Below, one piece after another: positions 48,830 through 61,414 of a stretch of 64,000 nucleotides of DNA. This DNA is from Krasilnikovozyma curviuscula. Taxonomy: Eukaryota > Basidiomycota > Tremellomycetes > Cystofilobasidiales > Mrakiaceae. Under the pieces are notes generated by a model. The model worked only from the letters and a program-made list of their open reading frames with translations. It searched no databases and was not told where the DNA came from. Each line of letters opens with the position of its first letter. Position 1 is the stretch's first letter. A program made the translations under genes and the position numbers. The stretch covers positions 1-64,000 of the forward strand of contig MVAQ01000006.1 in assembly GCA_014825775.1 (NCBI GenBank), in the 5' to 3' direction.

Positions 48830-49812
48830 ATGTCAGTTGAAGAGTCACCAGTCCCTTCCCCTGAAGCCGGCCCCTCATCGAAACCACCAGCAACTCTTCC
48901 AGAGGAGTTCACGAAATCAAACTCAACAGGCAAGCCACCGAAGCCTCTAAAGACCAAAGGTCCAAAACCCTCAAAGAAGATTCAACAGTACTCAAATCTC
49001 CGAGGTCGACCAGACGATTCGCTCAAGTCAAGAATTTCTAAGACTATAGCACACCTCCTCCGGCACTCTGGCATCTCACAAGGCCTGACAGTCCGTTCAG
49101 ATGGATATGTGCCACTATCAGAGTTGCTCTCCCATAAGGCACTTGAGCCGCAGAACTTGACGCTGAGCTCGATGGAGGATATCGTGAAAGAGGATAGCAA
49201 AGGGCGGTACAGTCTACTAGAAGAGGACGGGGTGTGGTTCATGAGAGCGAATCAAGGTCATAGTCTAACTAGTGAAGGAAAAGGGGATGGTGAAAGCAGC
49301 CCGTTGATTGATCTGGGTATGCTGGAGATCACGCTTGAGAACATCGAGGAGGCAGGGGTCTGTTGCCATGGGACCAAGATCAATCTGTTTGAACCAATAT
49401 GTAAGTCTCTTCAACTTAATACATTTTCTTTCTTCTTCCTTGATCGCTAATTATTCTATTCTTCTGCTCTTTCTCCTGCGCAGTGGCCAAAGGATTGTCC
49501 AAGATGACACGCCATCATATCCACTTTTCACCTTTCCCACCAGCAACATCATCATCCCAACGACGACAGCCATCTTCTCCTCCCGACAAACCGGCTCCAT
49601 CTCTGATGCGACCAAACTGCTCGCTCTTCATTTATATCAACCTTCCCAAACTTCTTGCGCCTGCATCAAACATCAAGCTCTTTAAGAGCACAAATGGGGT
49701 CGTGCTGTCGCCGGGAGATGAAAAAGGGTTCATAAGTAGTGATTACTGGTTGAAGGTAGAAGGAAAAGACGGAAAGGTGATTTGGGAGGCAGACAAGAAG
49801 AGCCTGTCGTGA
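48830..49812 (+). CDS. TPT1: tRNA 2'-phosphotransferase
   Basis: Two exons (48830-49400, 49484-49812) encode 299 residues. The enzyme removes the splice-junction 2'-phosphate left by fungal tRNA ligase, using NAD+ and releasing ADP-ribose 1'',2''-cyclic phosphate. Conserved blocks: SKTIAHLLRHSG, RSDGYVPLSELL (N-lobe), then CCHGTK and KMTRHHIHFSPFPP, which correspond to the Arg-His-Arg-Arg catalytic set and NAD site. The KGFISSDYWLKV end is also typical. A low-complexity Pro/Lys N-terminus of about 65 residues precedes the domain, longer than in yeast. The lobe junction carries a Ser/Pro/Arg insert (SSSQRRQPSSPPDKP). The same window carries an intron-containing tRNA, a natural substrate of this step. 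Confidence 0.93.
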
Positions 49813-50178
49813 AGGGTTTCCAGGTAATTGTGCTAGTAGGGCTATGCATCGGAGTCACCCTGAGTCGTCAGAGAGATATATCAACAGCCCCGAGAAAGAA
49901 CTTAAAAAATAAGCTTGTACTTCTTACACATCTGGCGCTCCAGTTACTGCAAATGTTCGAGCCACTTCGAGCCGGCATCACGGTGGTCTTCTGGCTCCGT
50001 AGCTTAGTCACAGGACAAGCCAAATCAATTGCTTCAGCAGGTGACTTGTAGTACATGGACTTCCGATCAGTATCGATCTATGCGCAAACTTTTACTATAC
50101 CATCTGATCCTACAAAATTGCGAGTTGTTGGATCATTCGACAAGGGAGATAGAAACGACGTATATAAAGTACAAGATT
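49813..50178. other. Convergent spacer
   Basis: 366 bp of 3' flank shared by TPT1 (+) and the Pyp1-like gene (-). Nothing notable seen. Confidence 0.45.
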
Positions 50179-51601
50179 CTAGTGAACATTTCTAGTCTCA
50201 ACATCAATCTTGTGGCCCTGACGAGACATGAGCTCCGATGGATTCTTTCCAGCGTCTACAACGCTTGCCAAGTCCTCTTTGACGGTTGCGAAAGTTGAGA
50301 ACCCCTGTCGTTCCGACCAGATGTTAGTGGAGAAAAACGGCTGGATTGCTGCCGGGGAAACTCACTCTGTAACCAAGCCCTTCTTTCTGACAGTACTTCA
50401 CTAGATCAGAGTCCTCTGCTGGCGGAGCAAACGTTCGTGCAAACAACAGATCAGCGTGTCTAGCAGCACTCAGATCTGTGTTGGAGATGGAAATTGACAT
50501 CAGATTGAGCACATGTAAATCTAACGAAGAGGAAGATACTCCTCACCTGAGATTCCATCCCCACAGAAGAACAACGTCGGTCGGTGAGGGAGATCCCTGA
50601 ATGGGACGATACAGCGAGACTTGTCATGTCCAAAGCCAGACTCAGGATGCCTGATGAGCGATGAAGTATATGCTGAGTCTTCGTTTACGTTTCAAAGGAC
50701 GCAAGTGCCAAGCAGTACACACCTGTAGACAATCTGCCAGTAGCCGGTCTCTTCATCGATTTTCACGTCATTAGATACGATATCTATTTTTGAAGCTTCT
50801 TCTCTATGGTTCCAGAGAAAATTAGTGATGAGTTTGTCAGTTCCAAGTCCAGGTACAGTGACAGCACAGGCTGGATGCAAAGCAGCAACGTCACGACTCA
50901 CTCTCCGATCAATTTCCCAAGAACACCTCTAATGATTGGCTGCATACCGGATGATACAACAATGACTGGAATGGGAGGGGAGTGCGATTTACAAAATTCG
51001 TAGAATTCAAGGAACTTCGGATCCAACGAGATTTCTGGGGAAACAAGAATAATGATGAGAATTTTTTAGTTTAACTACAACTCTGAGCACGATCAAACCG
51101 ACTTGATTGGAGTATTTTGATTGCTTCTGGAAATTTGAGACCAGCTCCTTTCTTGGTAATTGATTCTAACGAAACGTGAAACGCTGAACAATGACGACAG
51201 GATCAGCTCGGATCGATCCAAATTTGACGCAGTACTACCGGGACAGCTTCACTCACCATCTCTAAAGCAATCTTCCCCAGTCACAACCTTTTGGGACACA
51301 AAGGGACGTGTCAGGTAACTAGCTATCGGTGCGATGACTCCGGAAATCAACTGGACGACATGCAAACGAGACCAACCTTGCTCCAGAGCTCCTTTCGAGT
51401 TGCTTTACCCATTCCATAGTTATCGATCAAGTAGTCGTTGGTATCTTCAGTTGTGATCGTACCTTGGTCAGAGCGAAAAGTTAGGTCGACCAGCAGGCAG
51501 ACCAGGAGAAAGAAAGCGGCAGACTAACCATCAAAATCACTAAATACAACGTAAGGACAGTCGCCGTACTTGGCAATGAGATCTTCTGGTGAAACGTACA
51601 T
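50179..51601 (-). CDS. HAD phosphatase of the Pyp1 (YNL010W) type
   Basis: Nine exons (51601-51529, 51462-51377, 51287-51257, 51183-51103, 51034-50902, 50803-50723, 50650-50547, 50475-50366, 50304-50179) encode 274 residues. HAD motif I is VFSDFDGTITTEDTND (nucleophile in DFDGT), motif II is VIVVSSGMQPIIR, and motifs III/IV are GHDKSR and FFCGDGISDLSAARHADLLFA. The string KIDIVSNDVKID is nearly the same as in yeast YNL010W/Pyp1, a small soluble phosphatase of the phosphoserine phosphatase-like group with roles proposed in metabolite repair. The natural substrate is uncertain. The length is slightly above the yeast protein, mainly from a loop before the C-terminus (TFAPPAEDSD). Confidence 0.88.
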
Positions 51602-52618
51602 CTTCTAGTCAGACGAAAAGAAAGTGGGGTTGGTGTCGAGAGCCAGATTGCTTCCCCTTTTTTACGCCGTCTTGGTTTCCGGCCGGTATTTTGCGCCACG
51701 GTCAGTGAGCAGTAGTTTTCTGAGCAGAATGGAGTAGAATGAATATATATATATATATATATATGCGCGATATGTATAGGAAAGGTAAGTCGCTATTACA
51801 CGAGCCCTGCCAAAGAGAATCCAGGATTCGTTTTCAATTAGACCAGGCAGTTCCGCCACCGCGAAGGCAACAAAAAAGATTTTTTGACGCATCGCTGAAG
51901 TTGGCTCTTCACTTGAACAAGTCCCATTCCCCAAACAGTTGAGATAGCTCTCCAAAAAAATCCAGAAAACACTCAAAAACCCTACGTTATCGCTTTATAA
52001 ATCAAAAACTTGGGTTAGTATGCCTCCTTCCCTTCGTGTAGGAGGTCGCGTGGGTGCCGCTGGCAGTCATTCATCAGCTGAAAAGGGAGCAGGACTAGCT
52101 GTGGATGACTGGGTGATGTCTTAGGTGGATCTAGTTGGCATACAGGTGGATGGGAAGGGGTGAATGAGTGTACCGGGGCAGGGAAGGCAGGGGAATGGAA
52201 CCCATAGGAAGGAAGGTTCGAGCTAGACGTTCTTTGCTCGACGGTCGAAGAAGCAATGAAGGCGGGCCTTCTAGAATCAACACATGGGCAGAAAAGACTT
52301 CTGAATGGGTTGGATAGTATGGGTATTGGGTCCTGGGGCGTGCTGCAGGCATGTACAGCTACCCCGTCCGAGGGAGTTTGCTTGGTTTTAGCTTCTGCAG
52401 CAATTTACGACAAGGCTGGTCTGGGTTTCTCGACAACTTTCATCTGCTCTCCTCATCCGTCTAGATACTATTTAAATAACATCTGACTGACTTCACCTCC
52501 CTTTCTATGATTCATTCAGAACTTAACCCGTTTCAAACTCTATATTCAGTAACGCCCCTACAAACCACACAAAAAACCCACAAAAGAAAAACCTAACACA
52601 GGAACAGAAATTTTGATA
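51602..52618. other. Divergent intergenic region, Pyp1-like and PAB1
   Basis: One kilobase between head-to-head starts, with an (AT)11 run and an A-rich PAB1 leader at its right end. No gene is seen; the frames present are short. Confidence 0.5.
51743..51764. repeat. (AT)11 microsatellite
   Basis: Uninterrupted alternating AT, 22 nt, about 150 bp upstream of the Pyp1-like start and 850 bp upstream of PAB1. It may act as a TATA-rich or melting element. Confidence 0.9.
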
Positions 52619-55057
<2,439 letters not shown>

Positions 55058-55493
55058 GTGACTGACTAGTCAATCTGTTGGTGAGTTTACGTTCTGTTTT
55101 GACTACCACTACCCGCACTTCCAAGTCTTACTTTTTTCTCCTTGTTTACCCTTAGACTTCAAGCCTCTTATCACCGTCCTCCTCCCCCTCCCCATACCCT
55201 CCTCTATTTTCTTTCGTGGTTTTTTTCTATTGAGTTTGTTGTTGGGCTGATTGGTATAGGGTTGATACGTTCTAAACCTTAGTTGGTATTGGAGCGTGTT
55301 ACTTTTTGATTTCCTGATCTCCGAAACACCTCTTGACTCCCACTCATGCATCACTATGATTTTGGCTACTTTTGACAAATGATACCTTATCCTTATCTCT
55401 ATGCTCGATTCTTGCAAGTGGCGAGGAAATATGAAACTAGCTAGAGCACCTGCCTCATTCCTCCAGGCGGTCAAGCAGGGATATCTCTCCATT
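55058..55493. other. PAB1 3' region
   Basis: A possible short 3'-UTR intron (GTGAGT at 55081) and T-rich tracts precede the next start at 55494. No gene is seen. Confidence 0.4.
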
Positions 55494-56609
55494 ATGAGCT
55501 GGTTTTTCAGCAATAAAGCACAAAAGCAGAAGCAGTCCTTGACGTCACCAGAAGATTTCTTGCCCGAAAACCTCTCAAGCTTGCTGGGAACGTCAGAGCA
55601 GTCTCAAGCACCTCCGTCGCCTACTCAAAGATCCTCCACCTCTTCAGCTAGCTCCTCAGCATCATCCCAGAACCCTCTCAGTACCCCCAGCTCTAGCACC
55701 TCGAGTTCCAGCAATACCAACCCACTCTTTGGCACTTACAACCCAGTCACTAAGAATGTAGGAGACGACAGCAGGTTGGGGAGTCTGCACTTTCCGGACC
55801 AACGGTTCATGGTACCAGATGAAAGTCACAAGTACGAGATGAGGCAGAAGGAATGGGAAGCTAAACAACGTGGAGACGTGCAACCCTCGACAGAGGACTC
55901 TTCGTCGTCGTCTCCACCTCTTCCACCGACCTACCTCGAAAAGTTCGGCCAAGTGATGTCGCAGTGGGACGAAACCATCTTTGCGACGGCCAAGAAGATC
56001 GTGAGCTTCAGTATGAATTCGGAAGTGATGGAGAAGGAAGTGGTGCTCAGTGTACCATCGTTAAGTGGGAGGCTGCCGGCCAGTAGAGCGTTGGTTATGG
56101 AACAGGCGAAGGTCAACTGTGGTGATTACTTCTTGGACTTCTGTAATTGTGAGTAGGAGTAGGTGTTCTTCTGATGTGCTTCGTACTGATTTCTCTTCCA
56201 CTCAGGTTTGGAAAAGGCAACTTTCATGCAGAAAGGAATGACGGGACCGTGCCAGGCGATGAAAAGGACGTATGAAGATTGTGAATCAGCACAGATAGTA
56301 AGTATCTCTCGTGCCAAATAGTTCGAGAACTTCTGTCTAACATCTGTTGTCCTCCCGTTATAGAAAATCTTGGTTGCGCTCACTTACGGCTCACCATCTA
56401 ACACGGTCGGCGAAAATGTCCAGCTAGCACACTTGGCGAATCGCCTCTACCGAAGGCAAAGAGAAACTAACATGGCCAAGCTGAGGAGTAGTGAGAACTT
56501 TGTGGATAAGCATACGTGGATGACGAGGACATTTATGAAGTCGGAAGATCTGGCAAAGGCGGTTGACGAGGAGATTGAGTGGGAGAATGTTCCTAGCAGG
56601 CCGATCTGA
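55494..56609 (+). CDS. Unrecognised conserved-looking protein, cysteine-containing C-half
   Basis: Exons 55494-56148, 56206-56297 and 56364-56609 join in frame into 330 residues. The N-terminus (MSWFFSNKAQKQKQ) is followed by a Ser-rich linker. Then come an ordered region (NPLFGTYNPVTKNVGDDSRLG, SLHFPDQRFMVPDESHKYEM), a helix-like stretch (EKFGQVMSQWDETIFATAKK), and a Cys-bearing part: VNCGDYFLDFCNCLEKATF, then GPCQAMKRTYEDC. The remainder is helical and charged (LAHLANRLYRRQRETN). The CX9C-like spacing of the last pair is reminiscent of twin-Cys mitochondrial proteins but incomplete. I do not recognise the family. An in-frame ATG at 55401 is possible, but that stretch looks like leader. Confidence 0.75.
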
Positions 56610-58424
56610 TGAGACAAGATTTTTGGGAGTTGACTAGAAACCAAATAGAGAGTTTGAGCAGCGTGAGCCCCGCACTGTAGAAACAGGTGAAGGCCGCAGG
56701 TGGGGTTGCGAAGAAAGAAGAAACCAATGCCTCTCATCGCTTTTGGCTATAAGATAGCCAACTCGAACAGAATTAAAAAAAGAAAAAAGGTTGAAGATGT
56801 CGTCGTGGGACCTTCAGCTGTGCCTTCGATCGGAGCCCTCCTTCTTGACTTAGACTAACCCATCGCTATTAAACTGTTCCTTACTTCTTGCTCCTCGAAT
56901 TTTATTTTCTGCATATCATCATGATATCTGGAAGCTTCCTGTTTACGCACAAAACCTAATTTTTTTATTGTTGATCAGGAGGTAAGCTGTGATCATTACT
57001 TTCCTGAGAGTTAATGCTACATAGGAACAGTCATCTCAGGGTCCAGAGCTAGGGAGACAAGAGTTTGTTTCTAACCGAATGTGCTTTGACTCACAAAACC
57101 GTATAGACTCGCGGTAAACCTCTCTTCAGGAGTGAACGGCTGATCGCGGTCTCGTTAATATCCTGACAGGCACGGAAGTAGTCCAGGACGACATCTACCT
57201 TTGAGGTTTCGAATAGGTTCACAGTGAGTTGTTCAAAATTGAACACTGACCCTTTTGCGCCTTTCTTGCTGTACGACATCCTTGCGCTGCAGGAGCAGGA
57301 AGAGAAAAGACGCTAATCGATCGGCTGTTTTGTACATTTCACTGTTCTTCCCCTCTTGTTGTGAAGACACAGTCACAGTGAATCGTAACACAATGGGATA
57401 TCTCTGGGAACAATGGGGTGTTGTTAGAGTTGATGGCGCCCACCAAAACCTGACGAGACATGAACACCCTGTTCGAAACCTTCGGGTCGCAGAACCAGCG
57501 CTATCGTTCTTTCCTTCCTTCCATGCAACGTGTCTTGCCCTGGAAAATGGACTTGTTATTCGAAGAGGTGCGCCTCAAGGAGGAAACACACGTTGAGCGT
57601 CTGCCCCTTAATAATGTTGTGCTGTTTCATCTCTGCGGAGCGTCGATCACAAGACTGGTGACGGGACCAAAAAGCACGGTCTGTCGTTCACTCGTCTTTT
57701 CACTGCAGCCTCACGAGAGAAAATATCCCACCGGTTCGCACGTCGGAGGTCGCTCGCGAACAAAGCAGTTCCTTCACTGCGCGAATGGACACTTGTTTTC
57801 CTTATTTCGGCGAAGCTTCTGATAGGCTATAGGAACAGGTCATCAACAAAACCTAACGGAAGAGAGAAAAGCTTGAGGAAGGGAAGCCAGGGTGGAGGGA
57901 CGGCAGACTGAACGCACGTACCATTGTTTTCTTGTTGTCGCTTACTTTCCTAGCGGGGCAGATCTGTACATCACTAGTGACCCATCAAACGGTAGTGGCT
58001 GCGAGATCTCCAGGAGGCACCTGTTAGCGTCGTTTCTTCCATGGAATCGTCAGATGGAGACCCCGTCGATAGGGAGACGAAGAGAGGAGGCTGCCACGGC
58101 TTCGCGCCAGCTGAAAAAAAAAAAGTCCCGCGAAAAAACAAGGCCCCCCTTTCGAGCATCAAACAACCATTGAGTTTTCCATCTGTCCCTTATCAAACAC
58201 AGTTGAGCAGCATACCCAATTCCTATACCCTCCTCACTTGAGGATCCATATACCAGACGACTGCAGTCACGCCAAGAGAAAAAAAAAAGAAAAGCCAAAA
58301 ACACTCGTGTTCAGCTACAGCTTCGCTTTTCTGACGTGTTCCCCCCCTTAGTGAGTTGAATCCTTTCGTTCTTCGCACTGATATGCCTCCCTTTCCTCTA
58401 ATATTATCATCTCTACTATCCTAG
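56610..58424. other. Long intergenic region before WEE1
   Basis: 1.8 kb with a possible small minus-strand gene (57091-57279). A plus-strand frame of 120 codons at 57460-57822 is not supported. Homopurine and poly(A) tracts at 58110-58130 and 58280-58300 lie in the WEE1 leader. Confidence 0.45.
57091..57279 (-). CDS. Possible 62-residue protein, unassigned
   Basis: ATG to TGA without introns: a basic start (MSYSKKGAKGS), an amphipathic middle (FNFEQLTVNLFETSKVD), and a basic C-terminal third. The ATG is preceded by a pyrimidine tract and CTGCAG, as if after a 5'-UTR intron. No family is recognised. A frame of this length can occur by chance. Confidence 0.25.
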   Translation of the reverse strand: MSYSKKGAKGSVFNFEQLTVNLFETSKVDVVLDYFRACQDINETAISRSLLKRGLPRVYTVL

Positions 58425-60887
58425 ATGGCTTGCATACAGTCTCCACACCCAGCCTTATCCAATCATGAGCGTTTCTCTATTGGTTCCTCGAACAACTCTG
58501 TAACACCCACGTCAACACCGCGAAAACAAACAACCACCAGCTCCCCCTTCTCCCCCAGCCCCAACTCTCTCTCTCGACAACTGCAGACATTCTCATTGTC
58601 GAGGAACAGAGTCGGTTCAGCCGGTGGCAGCTTATCCTCGTACGTTCAAAGCCCTCACTCAACACACTCGAGGATCAGCTACCACCCAGACAACGAGGAC
58701 GATGAGGAGGATACTGGAGCTGAAATCGATTGGGGATCAATATCTTCTTCGCCTGGGTCTACAATATCATCCAATTTCTCAGAAAGCTCCAATCCATCAT
58801 CACCTTCCTCTCCTATCCACTTCTCACCACCACAATCCGCGGACCACCTAGAAGATGGAGGGTACTTCACGAATAGGTCCTTCAGTCGTCAACAAACTGT
58901 TACCCAACCTAAATCACCGTCACCACCATCTCTGTTTAGTCGACGAATAGGGGCACCTGGCTCACCTCTTGAAATCTCAACGCTCTCAGCTGGATTCAGC
59001 TTCGGGTCACCAAGCAAGCATCCACGCTCGCCAATCTCACCGCATGCCAATTCAGACGATGAGGAAGAAGTTTCTTTCATTAAACGTCCAGCCTTCTTTC
59101 GTCGTCGAGCCTTCCACAGCTTCTCATCGCCGCCCCCTAACGCAACGGACAACGATTCCGATGACAACGACTGTCTAGCTCCACCACTCCTTTCAGCCCC
59201 CCTCCCATCAACATCGCATGACTTTGATATCTTCCCACATCAGCTCCAAGGACCACAGAAGCATCAACTCGGCCAACGTAGAGCGGTTCACGACCGTGTC
59301 GATTCCTTCGCTGCGACAGCTGTCCACAGTAAAAAACCACGTCGACCAGAGTTGTCGCGTCTCAGAAACTCCACCATGTCATCCAAGTCGAGCTCTCGCT
59401 CTCTCAGCAACCCATCGACGCCAGGGGTTGGAGATCAGTCGTTCGAGTTTGAGTTTGCCAAACCGAGTCCTGAGGCTTTCCGCCAACCTTCGCTGAAAAA
59501 GAAGACTCAGCGACAAAGATCCTCTGCTAGCTCTGAGGATATGGTCACCAGAACACCACCAAAGGAGCTCGGATCGCTTCCTGTTGTCGCGCTGGAAGGC
59601 ACTCCGCTCAAGAAGAAGACAACACCACCCCGACTTCAGACCAGAAACAACAAAGAACTCCTCTCTCCGTTCATCTCATTTGACACTCTTCAAGCACCAC
59701 CAATCACAAGAAGCGCATCCACATCGAGTTGTTCGTCATTCCGATCCTCCTCCTCATTGGGTTCATCACTCGGTGCTGGATCAACAACTTCCGCATCACC
59801 GGATGAGTACTTTATCAAAATGAGGTTGCAGGGCCTAGAAGGTGACTTTGAGGTTTTGGGAAAGATTGGGAGTGGAGAAGGTGGTGACGTATTCAAAGTT
59901 GCCAGAGGTGCTGGGCTTGTGACTGCTCTGAAGCGCTCAAAGGTATTCAGCGGCAACAAAGACAGGTGAGTTCTTCTTTTGCAATGATCTCTTTCACAGT
60001 ACATCATTAACGATCCGTTTCTTTTAATCGGTAGACTGAGACACCTCGAAGAAGTTGATTGTCTTTCGCACCTTTCCCCTCACCCGAACATTGTCCACTT
60101 CATCTCATCCGCTGTACACTCCTCTCGATTGTATATCGAAACGTCATTCTGTCCCCACGGCGATCTTGCCGAGTTCCTCTTGCGCGTTCCCTCACTTCCT
60201 GAAGAAGAGTTGTCTCCGTATGGTGGTCTGGACGCAACCCGATCTTGGAAGGTTCTCGCTCAACTCGCATCTGCTCTCGGCTGGATTCACTCAGCCGGCT
60301 TTCTCCACCTTGACATCAAACCGAGCAACATCTTCATTGACGAGGACGACCAGCTGAGGATTGGTGACTTCGGACACGCGACTCGCTGGCCTCGTGCACC
60401 ACTCAAGTCGCCCGTGTTGAGAGGAGGCGATTTTAGTCTGGATGAAGACGTAGAGGAAGAAGTCAGGTTTGAAAGAGAAGGCGACAGGGACTACCTTTGT
60501 GGAGAAATCCTCAGAGATGGTATCTATGGCTGGGAAGCTGATATCTTCTCGCTTGGGATGGTCATGCTTGAAGCTTACACCTGCATCATCCCACCATCAA
60601 CCGACGCACCATTCCAGAAGCTTCGCTCCGACGACTTCTCCGACCTCGACCTCGAGAGCCAGGGTGTATCACAGGCTTCAATCTCGATTCTAGATGAAGA
60701 GCTGATGAAACTGATCAGGAGGATGATGAGCTCGGACCCATCTCAAAGGCCCAGCGTCTGTGACATTCTCCAGCATGAAATCATGAGAGCGTGTAGAGAA
60801 TCCACGACAAAGCCACCACTTCACCGAGAGTTCTTCTCTATACCACCTGACGATGGACCGATGGAAGTCGACTCCGTTAGGAACTGA
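58425..60887 (+). CDS. WEE1: WEE1-family CDK-inhibitory kinase
   Basis: Two exons (58425-59965, 60035-60887) encode 797 residues. About 470 residues of Ser/Pro-rich, presumably regulatory sequence with many SP/TP sites precede the kinase domain. The glycine loop is GKIGSGEGGDVFKV, the ATP lysine is in TALKRSKV, the catalytic loop is HLDIKPSNIFI near residue 605, and the magnesium loop is DFGHA. EGDRDYLCGEIL replaces an APE-type activation segment. HxDIKPxNI with DFGHA and GDxxYLxxE is the Wee1/Mik1 pattern. It phosphorylates the inhibitory tyrosine of CDK1 in the nucleus and times entry into mitosis. The very few introns contrast with its neighbours. Wee1 versus Mik1 cannot be told apart. Confidence 0.93.
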
Positions 60888-61414
60888 TACTGCACAAACA
60901 ACCAACCACCGATCCCCAAAACAAACGGACGCTTCAACGCATTCTTTTACAATTTCTTCTTTCCTTTCAATCTTCTGTTCTCGGATATTATATCCATAGA
61001 AATCTGCTCTCTAGCGATACCCTTCAAGAAGCGTAGTCTTCTCAACAAATCATACCTTACTGTATTGCACTACAAACCATTACCCATCAACGCCTTTCAC
61101 AACACGTACGATCTTGTACAATCGATACGTTTCTTCGCTTTTCGTTTTCCTTTTAGGTTTTGAACTCTTGCTCAGCATTAATTGACTTTGTAGAGTAAAC
61201 TGTGATGCGAAAGTTTCTTGCGAACAGTGCGCGAGACGATACAGGCGGCGCAGTTGCTTCCACTCCCTATCAAGCTTCCCTCAGCGCTAATATAGGGCTC
61301 CCTTTGTGTTACGTCTTGTACAGCTTTCTGCTGGAGTTTGGCTTTTTGCCACTTCGCTTCTTCCTGGACGCAGAAGAAAGTTTCGTCCTGTCCATCACCC
61401 TCTCACTAAGAAAA
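60888..61414. other. Intergenic between WEE1 and the RRM gene
   Basis: The WEE1 3' flank and a leader. The frame of the next gene stays open upstream to 61202, but that hydrophobic extension is not used by similar proteins and I treat it as leader. Confidence 0.45.

Noticed and set aside
57460..57822. 120-codon plus-strand open frame upstream of WEE1
   Set aside because: No intron structure, no recognisable domain, and codon use unlike the neighbouring genes; compatible with chance.
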